Shown: piece after piece, positions 8,168 through 16,406 of the stretch
How positions within the stretch are numbered: the stretch's first letter is position 1
How the letters are laid out: each line of letters begins with the position of its first letter
NCBI RefSeq assembly: GCF_002029255.1
Contig: NZ_MZGT01000047.1
Span: forward strand, 1-43,414
Origin: Clostridium chromiireducens
GTDB taxonomy: Bacteria > Bacillota > Clostridia > Clostridiales > Clostridiaceae
Direction of reading: 5' to 3'
DNA: 43,414 nucleotides
The notes under the pieces: generated by a model
What the model saw: only the letters and a program-made list of their open reading frames with translations
What the model was told of the DNA's origin: nothing
Database searches by the model: none
Program-made: the position numbers and the translations under genes

Positions 8168-10102
8168 TTATACTGCCTGATTATTAGAATTTGAACCAGT
8201 AAATTGACTGTTATATAGGTCTGCATAGAAACCTTTTTTAGCAAGAAGCTCATTATGGTTACCCATTTCAATAATACTTCCTTTATTCATAACAAGTATT
8301 AGTTCTGCGTCTCGTATTGTAGAAAGTCTATGCGCAATTACAAAACTTGTTCTATTCTGCATAAGCTCTGTCATAGCTTTTTGTATATATATTTCTGTTC
8401 TTGAATCAACGCTGCTTGTAGCTTCATCAAGAATCATAATAGTTGGATTTGCAAGTATTGCTCTAGCTATTGTAAGCAATTGTTTTTGTCCTTGAGAAAT
8501 ATTTGTAGCTTCCTCATTTAAAACTGTGTTATATCCATCAGGAAGTGTTTTGATAAAGTGATGAGCATGAGCTGCTTTCGCTGCTTGAATAATTTCTTCT
8601 TTTGTTGCATCTTCTTTACCATAGGCAATATTATCAAAAATAGTTCCATTAAATAACCAAGTATCTTGAAGTACCATACCAAACATATTGTGTAGTTCAC
8701 CGCGTTTTATATCTCTTATATCAACTCCATCAATTGTAATTGTACCGCCACCTATTTCATAGAAGCGCATAAGTAGGTTGACAAGCGTAGTTTTTCCGGC
8801 ACCAGTAGGTCCAACAATAGCAATTGTATGACCTTGTTTTACATCAATGTTCATGTTTTTAATAAGAGGTTCTTCAGCTTTATAGTTAAAGTCAACATTT
8901 TCGAATTTTACTTCTCCTTTAGGAGATTCTATAACCTTAGCATTTGCACTGTCTGGAATCTCTTCAACTTCATCTAATAGTTCAAATATACGCTCAGCAG
9001 AAGCTACTGTTGATTGAATTATATTAGCAATATTTGCAGTTTGAACTATAGGTTGAGTAAATTGGTTAGAATATTGAATAAATGCTTGAATATCACCAAT
9101 TGTAATTTTGCCTTGTATTGCTAAGTAACCACCAACAACAGATACTATCACATAACCTATGTTACTTACAAATCTCATCATAGGCATTATGATTCCAGAA
9201 ATAAACTGAGCCTTCCACCCTGAAGTATACAATCTATCGTTAATTTTTTTAAATTGCTCAATAGAGTCATGTTCATGGCCAAAAGATTTAACTATTTTAT
9301 GGCCGGTATACATTTCTTCAACGTGACCATTAAGTTCACCGATTTCTTTTTGCTGAGCTGCAAAATATTTTTGAGATTGTTTTGCAATAAGTGCAGTCAC
9401 TAAAATATAAAGAGGTAAAGTTAGTATAACAACCAAAGTCATCAATGGGCTAATTGTTAACATCATTATAATAATTCCAACAATAGTTACAACAGAGGTA
9501 ATAAGTTGTGTAAGACTTTGTTGAAGTGTTGTTGCAATATTATCAACATCATTTGTTACACGGCTTAAAATCTCACCATGAGTTCTTGAATCAAAGAACT
9601 TAAGTGGCAGACGTGAAAGCTTATCTTCAACATCTTTACGAAGGTTGTATACAGTTTTTTGCGCGACACCGGCCATAATGTACTGTTGTAGGAATCCAAA
9701 AAGTGTACTTATTAAATATAATCCGAGTAATAATAAAAGTGTATGTGCTATATATGGAAAATCTATATTAGGTATTGGAATAGTAGCTGCTTTACCAGCT
9801 TTGAGTAGAGTCTGATTTTGTCCGATAGCTGTAAATTTTGCCATTAAACCTTCAAATAATCTAGTAATTGCCCAGCCTGAAACTTTAGGTCCTACTATGT
9901 TAAAAATAGTACTAAAGATTGCAAATATAAAAACTAAAATAAAGTTGACTTTTTGTGGCTTTAAATAACTTATCAGCCTTTTTAAGGTACCTTTGAAGTC
10001 TTTTGCTTTTACCACTGGGCCACTTGCAAATGAACTCATTGGTCCACCGCCTCCGTGGCCTCTTCCACCTGTGGGCCTTTTGGGATTTCTATTTTCACTC
10101 AT
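8168..10102 (-). CDS. ABC exporter half-transporter, catalytic-site subunit
   Basis: A 644-residue fused membrane/ATPase subunit. A Gly-rich cytoplasmic N-terminus (about 1-30) precedes six transmembrane helices (about 50-350), then the nucleotide-binding domain: Walker A GPTGAGKTT, Walker B IMILDEATSS with catalytic Glu, H-loop IAHRLST. The signature is ISQGQ instead of LSGGQ. Its start overlaps the end of the partner by four bases (ATGA). Together the two match heterodimeric exporters with one degenerate ATP site (LmrCD, BmrCD, TM287/288). Substrates are probably amphipathic drugs or lipids, as suggested by the MarR repressor; this is inferred. Confidence 0.92.
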   Translation of the reverse strand: MSENRNPKRPTGGRGHGGGGPMSSFASGPVVKAKDFKGTLKRLISYLKPQKVNFILVFIFAIFSTIFNIVGPKVSGWAITRLFEGLMAKFTAIGQNQTLLKAGKAATIPIPNIDFPYIAHTLLLLLGLYLISTLFGFLQQYIMAGVAQKTVYNLRKDVEDKLSRLPLKFFDSRTHGEILSRVTNDVDNIATTLQQSLTQLITSVVTIVGIIIMMLTISPLMTLVVILTLPLYILVTALIAKQSQKYFAAQQKEIGELNGHVEEMYTGHKIVKSFGHEHDSIEQFKKINDRLYTSGWKAQFISGIIMPMMRFVSNIGYVIVSVVGGYLAIQGKITIGDIQAFIQYSNQFTQPIVQTANIANIIQSTVASAERIFELLDEVEEIPDSANAKVIESPKGEVKFENVDFNYKAEEPLIKNMNIDVKQGHTIAIVGPTGAGKTTLVNLLMRFYEIGGGTITIDGVDIRDIKRGELHNMFGMVLQDTWLFNGTIFDNIAYGKEDATKEEIIQAAKAAHAHHFIKTLPDGYNTVLNEEATNISQGQKQLLTIARAILANPTIMILDEATSSVDSRTEIYIQKAMTELMQNRTSFVIAHRLSTIRDAELILVMNKGSIIEMGNHNELLAKKGFYADLYNSQFTGSNSNNQAV

Positions 10103-11874
10103 GATAATTCCTCCTCTGAAAGCTGTGAAGATACAATTTCACGATATACTTCACAATTATTTAAAAGTTCTTTGTGAGTTCCCATACCTGCAATTTCTCC
10201 ATCGTCTAAAACTATTATTCTATTTGCATCCATAACTGTTGCGACTCTTTGGGCAATAATAAGCATTGTAGCTTCTTTTGTTTCATCCTTAAGAGCAGCA
10301 CGAAGTTTTGCATCAGTTTTAAAATCAAGAGCTGAGAAACTATCATCAAATACATATATTTCAGGTTTTCTAACTAGTGCACGTGCAATTGATAAACGTT
10401 GCTTCTGACCGCCAGAAATGTTGGCTCCGCCTTGAGCAATAACATGTTCATAGCCTTTTTCCATTTCATTAATAAAATCAGAAGCCTGTGAAACAGTTGC
10501 AGCATGTTGTATTTCTTCAATAGTGGCACCATCTTTACCGTATTTAATATTTTCAGCAATAGTACCAGAGAAGAGTACAGTTTTTTGTGGAACAAAACCT
10601 ATTTTAGCTCTCAAACTATCTTGGCTCATTTCGCGTACATCTACACCATCAACAAGCACAGAACCATCAGTTACATCATAGAAACGTGGTATTAAGTTCA
10701 CTAGGGTAGATTTACCAGAACCAGTACCTCCTATAATAGCGGTTACTTCACCAGGTTTAGCACTAAAGGTTATATTGCTAATTGCAGGTTGATCCGCACC
10801 AGGATATTTAAAACTAACATTTCTAAATTCAACATAACCACTTTCTTTGTCAGCAAGCACAGGAGCTTCCGTATCTACAATTTCTGACTCCATTTCTAAA
10901 ACTTCATTTATTCTTATAGCAGAAGCTTGTGCTCTTGGTACCATTATAAATACCATAGAAAGCATTAAGAAACCAAATAGAATTTGCATTCCATATTGTA
11001 TAAATGCAATTAATGAGCCAACCTGCATATTACCTGCATCTATTCTTTCGGCACCAAACCAAATAATAGCAATTGTTGTTACATTCATAATTAGCATCAT
11101 TATCGGCATTAAAAAGGCCATAATTTTATTTACCTTTATAGCATTATTCATAAGATCAGCATTAGCGTTATCGAATCTATGTTTTTCAGTTTCAATACGA
11201 TTAAAGGCGCGTATTACTCTTATACCAGTAAGTCCTTCTCGTAATACAAGATTCAATTTATCTATCTTTACCTGCATTAATTTAAATAATGGCATAGCAT
11301 ATTTAAGCGTTGCCGCAATAATGATTGCAAGGAGTGGAATAACTATTGCAAAAATCCAGGTTAAAGATGTATCTTCTTTTAGAGCCATTACAATACCACC
11401 TAAAGCAGTTAAAGGAGCAAAAAGTGCTATAGAAAAAATCATTATAGTCACCGATTGAATTTGAGTAACGTCATTTGTTGTTCTTGTAATAAGTGTTGCT
11501 GTACCAAGTTTATCAAATTCATGTAATGAGAAGCTTTCAACTTTTGCAAATAGTTTATTTCTAATAATTCTTCCAAAGCCTACAGCTGTTCGTGAAGAAA
11601 GTAGTGAGGATAGAACTGAACAGATTGCGCCACCAGCTGAAATTAATAACATTATTCCACCTGTTCTAATAATGTAATCTATGCCTTTATAGGAGCCATC
11701 AAAACCTAAAAATGACACAGTTTGAGTAACATCCTTTTGAACAATACCTTTATCAATGATATCAGCCATTAAAGTAGGCAAGTAGAGATTAGCAAGGACT
11801 TGAGTAAAAATTAACAAAACTATTACTATTATTTGCAGTGTATATTGCTTAAGAAACCTAAACAATTTAAACAT
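10099..11874 (-). CDS. ABC exporter half-transporter, degenerate-site subunit
   Basis: A 591-residue partner of the downstream ABC subunit: six transmembrane helices, then Walker A GGTGSGKST, signature ISGGQ, and a Walker B VFDDSFSALD in which the catalytic Glu is replaced by Asp. The switch His is replaced by Gln (IAQRVAT). Those substitutions, together with the ISQGQ signature of its partner, place all the defects in the same composite ATP site, as in known heterodimeric exporters. The ATG at 11874 is preferred to the one at 11889, because GGAG (11887-11884) is then nine bases upstream. It is second in the operon, about 26 bp after the MarR gene. Confidence 0.92.
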   Translation of the reverse strand: MFKLFRFLKQYTLQIIVIVLLIFTQVLANLYLPTLMADIIDKGIVQKDVTQTVSFLGFDGSYKGIDYIIRTGGIMLLISAGGAICSVLSSLLSSRTAVGFGRIIRNKLFAKVESFSLHEFDKLGTATLITRTTNDVTQIQSVTIMIFSIALFAPLTALGGIVMALKEDTSLTWIFAIVIPLLAIIIAATLKYAMPLFKLMQVKIDKLNLVLREGLTGIRVIRAFNRIETEKHRFDNANADLMNNAIKVNKIMAFLMPIMMLIMNVTTIAIIWFGAERIDAGNMQVGSLIAFIQYGMQILFGFLMLSMVFIMVPRAQASAIRINEVLEMESEIVDTEAPVLADKESGYVEFRNVSFKYPGADQPAISNITFSAKPGEVTAIIGGTGSGKSTLVNLIPRFYDVTDGSVLVDGVDVREMSQDSLRAKIGFVPQKTVLFSGTIAENIKYGKDGATIEEIQHAATVSQASDFINEMEKGYEHVIAQGGANISGGQKQRLSIARALVRKPEIYVFDDSFSALDFKTDAKLRAALKDETKEATMLIIAQRVATVMDANRIIVLDDGEIAGMGTHKELLNNCEVYREIVSSQLSEEELS

Positions 11875-11900
11875 TAATATCATCTCCATTCATTGTTTTT

Positions 11901-12341
11901 TTACTTTTGTTCATTAATTAGAAGCTTTTTTAAGGTATCTAAGCCCTCGAAAATTTTATTGAGTTCTTCTTCACTTCCTCGATTTATAGTATTTTTAATA
12001 TTATCTTCAATTTTTTTATGGAAAGTTTTATGCATATCCTTATATTTCGGGGATATAGTTACATAAACGACTCTCTTGTCTTCTTTGCTCCGTTCTCTTA
12101 CTACCATTTCTTGAGCTTCAAGTCTATCTATAATACCTGAAATTGTGCTATTAGATAGACAGAGGTGGTTGCTAAGTTCAGTTATCTTCATTTTTTTATA
12201 TTTACCCAAAAGTCCAATAACCATACCTTGAGGTGCAGACATGCCAGTTTCGCTAATCATTTTTTTCATATTATGCCTAAATAAATTCATTACTTCTTGA
12301 AAAAGTTGTGCAACTTCGATACTTTTATTTGATTCATCCAT
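11901..12341 (-). CDS. MarR-family repressor of the ABC exporter operon
   Basis: A 146-residue winged-helix regulator. The recognition region LSNHLCLSNSTISGIIDRLE is followed by the beta-wing VVRERSKEDKRVVYV with the conserved Asp-Lys-Arg. First gene of the three-gene operon with the two exporter subunits, it is preceded by GAGGATG and by a promoter covered with palindromes, so autorepression relieved by a small ligand is the likely mode. The ligand is unknown. Confidence 0.92.
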   Translation of the reverse strand: MDESNKSIEVAQLFQEVMNLFRHNMKKMISETGMSAPQGMVIGLLGKYKKMKITELSNHLCLSNSTISGIIDRLEAQEMVVRERSKEDKRVVYVTISPKYKDMHKTFHKKIEDNIKNTINRGSEEELNKIFEGLDTLKKLLINEQK

Positions 12342-12367
12342 TATATTTCATCCTCATACTATAATAT

Positions 12368-12413
12368 ATTTCGTTTACGAATATTCCGTATCAGAATATT
12401 TCGATTACGAAAT
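12368..12413. promoter_or_regulatory. Tandem MarR operators
   Basis: Three palindromes overlap end to end: TTTCGTTTACGAA-type (centre 12375.5), ATATTC/GAATAT (centre 12390) and ATTTCGATTACGAAAT (centre 12405.5). The outer two share TTTCG-N4-CGAA and are 30 bp (about three turns) apart. They cover the -10 box, transcription start and early leader of the minus-strand promoter. Confidence 0.8.
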
Positions 12414-12414
12414 A

Positions 12415-12443
12415 ATTTTAATACTATAAGCATTTTGTGTCAA
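12415..12443 (-). promoter_or_regulatory. Promoter of the marR-ABC operon
   Basis: On the minus strand TTGACA (12443-12438), 17-bp spacer, TAAAAT (12420-12415). The predicted start, near 12408, falls inside the third operator palindrome. Confidence 0.8.
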
Positions 12444-12593
12444 GACCAATTTAAATTATATTCAATCCATACTTGGTTATATATGGAATGTTGAGAGGTT
12501 TAAATAGAATCCTAAGATAAATTGTTAGACTTTAATATTGTTATATTATATAAAAACATGTCGAAATAAAATGAAAAAATGCATATTTTTATG

Positions 12594-12622
12594 TTGATTT
12601 ACTAAATAGATGAATATATAAT
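12594..12622 (+). promoter_or_regulatory. Promoter of the dCache chemoreceptor gene
   Basis: TTGATT (12594-12599), 17-bp spacer, TATAAT (12617-12622), giving a leader of about 107 bases. It looks sigma-A-like rather than sigma-28. The rest of the 12444-12735 gap shows no ORF or strong hairpin. Confidence 0.55.
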
Positions 12623-12735
12623 TGTATTTGCCAATACACAACAAAATTCAACAAAAAATGCTAGGAAATATAGAAAAAATCATGTCTAAATTATAATTTG
12701 TTAAAAAATATATAAATGGTATTAGGGGGAGTTTT

Positions 12736-14724
12736 ATGAAATTTTATCATTCACTTAGATTTAAGCTTACGATAGTTCTTATTTGTGTAGCTCTTATTCC
12801 ACTCTTAGTCTTATCTGTATTTCAATTAAATCGGTTCAATTCAGCGATTGATAGTAACATTCGGGAAAAAGAAATTGGTATAGCAGACTCAAATGTTAAT
12901 CAAATTAATACATGGATTGATAGTAAAATGTCACAGCTTACTGAAATATACAAAGTTCATCCAGAGTTTGCAGATATGGATGTAAATACAATAAACTCAG
13001 TTCTTAAACCTATAAGTGATAGTGACTCGGAAGTTGAATCTATGTCTGCTATTAAAAAAGATGGGAAGGTTAACGATACTATTGATGTAAATGATAGAGA
13101 TTATTTTATCAAGCCAAAAGAAACCAAACAAATGGCTATAACTGATATAATTGTGCGTAAAAATAGTGATGTGATGAATATACCTATTTCTATGCCAGTT
13201 TTAGATAAAAATAATAATTTCAATGGGATAATTGTTAGTTACGTTAGTATAGATGCAATGAAAAATTATCTTAAAAACGTAAAGGTAGGGGAAACTGGAT
13301 ATGCATTTATGTTATCTCCTAAAGGGGATTTCGTATATCATCCAGATAAAGAGAGGGTTGGAAAAAATTTTGTAGATTCTATAAAGAATCAAGATACTGT
13401 AAATATCTTTAAAAATGAAGTGTTAGCTAAAGACAGCGGATATATTGAATATACAGATGATGAAGGTGTTGAAAAAATTGCAGCATTTTCAACTGTATCT
13501 AAAACATCATGGAAAGTGGTAGTTACAGTTCCTTCAAAGGAAGTATATAATGAGATTAATAAGTCTACTAGTTTGTCAATTATATTTATATGTATTTCTG
13601 TATTAACTGTTATGATAGTATCATTTTTTATGTCAAACGTTACTGCAAAACCTATAAAAGAATGTGTTAATTATCTAAATCAATTAGCAAATGCAGATTT
13701 TACGCAAAAGGTGCCGTATAAGATTAAGAGGCGAAAAGATGAGATAGGAATACTTGCAAATTCAATGGAGATAATGAGTGATTCTATAAAATCAGTCGTA
13801 TCTAATGTTATAAGTGAAGCTAATAGTGTTAAAAATAATATTACTAATTCATCTAAAGATATATATGATTTATCAATGCAAGTTGAAAATGTGTCTTCAA
13901 CGACGGAAGAAATGTCTGCTGGAATTGAGGAGACTGCAGCAGCTACCAAACTTATGAATTCAACTTCAGTGGAGATAGAAGATTCGGTTAAAAATATTTC
14001 AATTAAAGCACAAAATGGTTCTGGAATAGCAGAAGAGATAAGCAAACGTGCTCTTAGTTTAAAGGAAAATGCTGTAGTATCTGAAAAAACTGCACATGAT
14101 ATAAGAGATAATATTGATGTTGATATGCGAAAGGCCATAGAGCAGTCAAACGCTGTTAACAAAATTAATGTGCTTACAGAATCAATTTTACAAATTACGT
14201 CTCAAACAAATCTTTTAGCATTAAATGCGGCAATAGAGGCAGCAAGAGCAGGAGAAGCGGGTAAGGGATTTGCTGTAGTAGCAGATGAAATAAGAAAATT
14301 AGCTGAGGTTTCAGCAGATACAGTTAATGAAATTCAAGAAATAACAAAATTAGTTATGAGTTCAGTTATTAATTTAAAATCAAGTTCAGAGAGAGCATTA
14401 AATTTCATTGACACAACTGTAATTGATGATTATAAGAACATGGTTAATATTGGAGAACAATATCACAAAGATTCAGAATCAGTTGAAAGGTTAGTAAATG
14501 ATTTTAGTGAAACCTCTAGAGAATTATTAGATTCAATACAAAGTATGGTAAGATCCATAAATGAAATTGCAGCATCTAATGATGAGAGCGCACAGGGGGC
14601 CCAAGTTATTTCGGAAAAAACATTGTCTGTTATGGAGAATTCTAACAATATAACAGAGCTTATGAGAACTACAGAACAAAATGCTGAAGAGCTTATGCAA
14701 ATTGTTGCTAAGTTTAAAATATAA
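12736..14724 (+). CDS. Methyl-accepting chemotaxis protein, dCache sensor
   Basis: A 662-residue classical chemoreceptor. TM1 is at about 8-28, an extracellular region at 30-275 has dCache-type sequence (ending in [19 protein letters not shown] and a second PAS-like lobe), TM2 is at about 278-300, HAMP at 300-355, and the MA signalling domain fills the C-terminus. The hairpin tip [20 protein letters not shown] is canonical for kinase (CheA) contact. dCache_1 receptors commonly bind amino acids or other small metabolites; the ligand is not predictable here. AGGGGGA precedes the ATG. It is monocistronic, with its own promoter and terminator. Confidence 0.93.
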   Translation: MKFYHSLRFKLTIVLICVALIPLLVLSVFQLNRFNSAIDSNIREKEIGIADSNVNQINTWIDSKMSQLTEIYKVHPEFADMDVNTINSVLKPISDSDSEVESMSAIKKDGKVNDTIDVNDRDYFIKPKETKQMAITDIIVRKNSDVMNIPISMPVLDKNNNFNGIIVSYVSIDAMKNYLKNVKVGETGYAFMLSPKGDFVYHPDKERVGKNFVDSIKNQDTVNIFKNEVLAKDSGYIEYTDDEGVEKIAAFSTVSKTSWKVVVTVPSKEVYNEINKSTSLSIIFICISVLTVMIVSFFMSNVTAKPIKECVNYLNQLANADFTQKVPYKIKRRKDEIGILANSMEIMSDSIKSVVSNVISEANSVKNNITNSSKDIYDLSMQVENVSSTTEEMSAGIEETAAATKLMNSTSVEIEDSVKNISIKAQNGSGIAEEISKRALSLKENAVVSEKTAHDIRDNIDVDMRKAIEQSNAVNKINVLTESILQITSQTNLLALNAAIEAARAGEAGKGFAVVADEIRKLAEVSADTVNEIQEITKLVMSSVINLKSSSERALNFIDTTVIDDYKNMVNIGEQYHKDSESVERLVNDFSETSRELLDSIQSMVRSINEIAASNDESAQGAQVISEKTLSVMENSNNITELMRTTEQNAEELMQIVAKFKI

Positions 14725-14741
14725 CTTAATAAATAATTAGT

Positions 14742-14775
14742 AAAATGCTCCGTTTTTTATGGAGCATTTTTATAT
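14742..14775 (+). terminator. Terminator of the dCache chemoreceptor gene
   Basis: AAAATGCTCC (14742-14751) pairs with GGAGCATTTT (14761-14770), followed by TATAT. Confidence 0.85.
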
Positions 14776-14912
14776 AGTTTCAAATAGGTAAATCTAAAGA
14801 AGATATATATTCTAATTAAATATGGTGACTTACCTTTAAAAAAATAGCAAAGAGGTATATAATATGGCTATTGAGCACGTGTGCAAAGAATAGATGAAGG
14901 AGATAAATAAAG

Positions 14913-15902
14913 ATGATAAAATATCTGCAGTCAAAAACAGTTAAAATGGCTTTGTCAGCTACAATAGCAATAATTGTATCAAATTATATAGGATTACAGT
15001 TCGGAGTAACTTCTGGAATAATAGCGATACTTAGTATTCAAGATACAAAGAAGGAGGCTCTGCAAGTAGGAGGAAGAAGAATAATTACATCGACACTAGC
15101 TATATTTCTTTCATTTATAATTTATTTGTTGTTAGGTAGTAATCCAATTGTGTTTGGATTATTTTTGTTAATATTTATTCCAATAGCTCAAATGATAAAA
15201 ATGAGCGAAGGAATAGCTGTTGGGGCGGTATTATCAACGCATCTTTTAATAAGTAATGATATAAATCTTTTTTGGGTCATTAATGAAGCAAAATTAACTG
15301 TTGTAGGCATTGGAGTTGCAATCATGTTTAATTTATATACAGCATCATTAGAAGATGAATTTGAGAAAAATAAACATAGGATTGAAGAATATTATAGGGC
15401 AATATTATCGGATATGGCAGTGACTTTAATTACTCAAGCTGTTCCAGTTTATGAACAGGAAATACTAGCAACTGTTGAAAATTTAGTTGAAAAGTCTAAA
15501 GCTATGGCGCAATTAATAAATAATAATAATTTATTTAAAAAAAATGGCTATTATATAAATTATATTGAGATGAGAATACTTCAGTTAGATACAATGAAAA
15601 GAATGAAGAGACACTTTTCAAGATTTTACATGACTTATGACCAAACAAAAATATTATCAGAGTTTACTAATGACGTTGCAATGAATCTCCATGAAGATAA
15701 TGATTGCCTTGAGCTAATTGAAAAATTAAATTTTCTCAGAAGAGATTATGCAAGTATGGAACTACCAAAAAATAGAGATGAATTTGAAAATAGGGCATTG
15801 CTATTTCAATTTTTGAATGATTTAGAAGATTTTTTGATTATCAAAAAAGAGTTTAAACAGTCTTTTAAAAATATCGTAAGTGATTATAGGGTTCCGCAAT
15901 GA
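14913..15902 (+). CDS. Aromatic-acid-exporter-family membrane protein (ArAE_1)
   Basis: A 329-residue protein. The N-terminal half (about 1-145) has several hydrophobic segments with the family-typical QDTKKEALQVGGRRIITS between helices. The C-terminal half is soluble, helical and charged, as in ArAE_1 proteins (formerly DUF939). Relatives include the aromatic-acid/FUSC exporters, but this subfamily is functionally undefined. AAGGAGA precedes the ATG. Its last codons (Val-Pro-Gln-stop) lie inside the left end of the 349-bp palindrome at 15889-16237, so the C-terminus may have been altered by insertion of that element. Confidence 0.82.
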   Translation: MIKYLQSKTVKMALSATIAIIVSNYIGLQFGVTSGIIAILSIQDTKKEALQVGGRRIITSTLAIFLSFIIYLLLGSNPIVFGLFLLIFIPIAQMIKMSEGIAVGAVLSTHLLISNDINLFWVINEAKLTVVGIGVAIMFNLYTASLEDEFEKNKHRIEEYYRAILSDMAVTLITQAVPVYEQEILATVENLVEKSKAMAQLINNNNLFKKNGYYINYIEMRILQLDTMKRMKRHFSRFYMTYDQTKILSEFTNDVAMNLHEDNDCLELIEKLNFLRRDYASMELPKNRDEFENRALLFQFLNDLEDFLIIKKEFKQSFKNIVSDYRVPQ

Positions 15903-16237
15903 TAATCGAACTTATGTGTGTTCCCACCGAAATCAATGATATTCGTTTGTTTCGGTTTCTAAGGAATTTTGATGGGTAGTTCTAAGATTGGAAGTTGCAC
16001 CAAAAGTGCTGGCCTCAAAAGAGGAAACTCGACTCACATTCGTTCGCTGAGTAAGTTCGAAGGACCAAATGCAAGATTTGGATTCTCACTTAAGCATTGA
16101 ACTAGCACTTTTGAACAACTTCCAATCTAAGAACCACAGCCATCAAAATTCCAGATGAAACACTACACAAAAGAATATCATTGATTTCTAGTTAGGGAAT
16201 ATATCACAGTATAAGTTTAATTATCAATGAGGAACCC
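15889..16237. repeat. 349-bp imperfect palindromic element
   Basis: A long hairpin-like element with matching blocks: 15889-15915 with 16211-16237 (about 23 of 27), 15929-15950 with 16167-16188 (21 of 22), 15963-15975 with 16140-16152 (13 of 13), 15979-15997 with 16116-16134 (19 of 19) and 16001-16010 with 16104-16113 (10 of 10). The central 90 bp has small hairpins of its own (CCTC/GAGG at 16013-16024, ACTCA/TGAGT at 16032-16052, CCAAAT/ATTTGG at 16065-16081). Local GC is higher than in the surroundings. No ORF and no clear target duplication were seen. It is a MITE-like repeat or a structured RNA. Confidence 0.85.
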
Positions 16238-16406
16238 TTGTATCAGGTATAAAGATATAGTGATATTTATTTTGGGCATTAGAATTAATATATATTAAAA
16301 CTTTGTATACAGTATGTTTGGAAAATCATTCATAATTTGTGAATAGTGTGTAGAGATAAGACATATATATATACATGTTTAGTATACAATGGGTGAAGGT
16401 GTTCTT

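Noticed and set aside
10847..11458. A 203-codon plus-strand ORF opposite the ABC exporter gene
   Set aside because: It is the antisense shadow of a strongly conserved coding sequence, has an unnatural Ile/Ser-rich composition and no ribosome-binding site.
13680..14162. A 160-codon minus-strand ORF inside the first chemoreceptor gene
   Set aside because: Antisense to the coiled-coil signalling domain; composition is mirror-derived and no RBS is visible.
15903..16240. Ordinary intrinsic terminator of the ArAE-like gene
   Set aside because: The inverted repeat spans 349 bp with a structured centre and no U-tract, unlike the 10-15-bp terminators elsewhere in this window.
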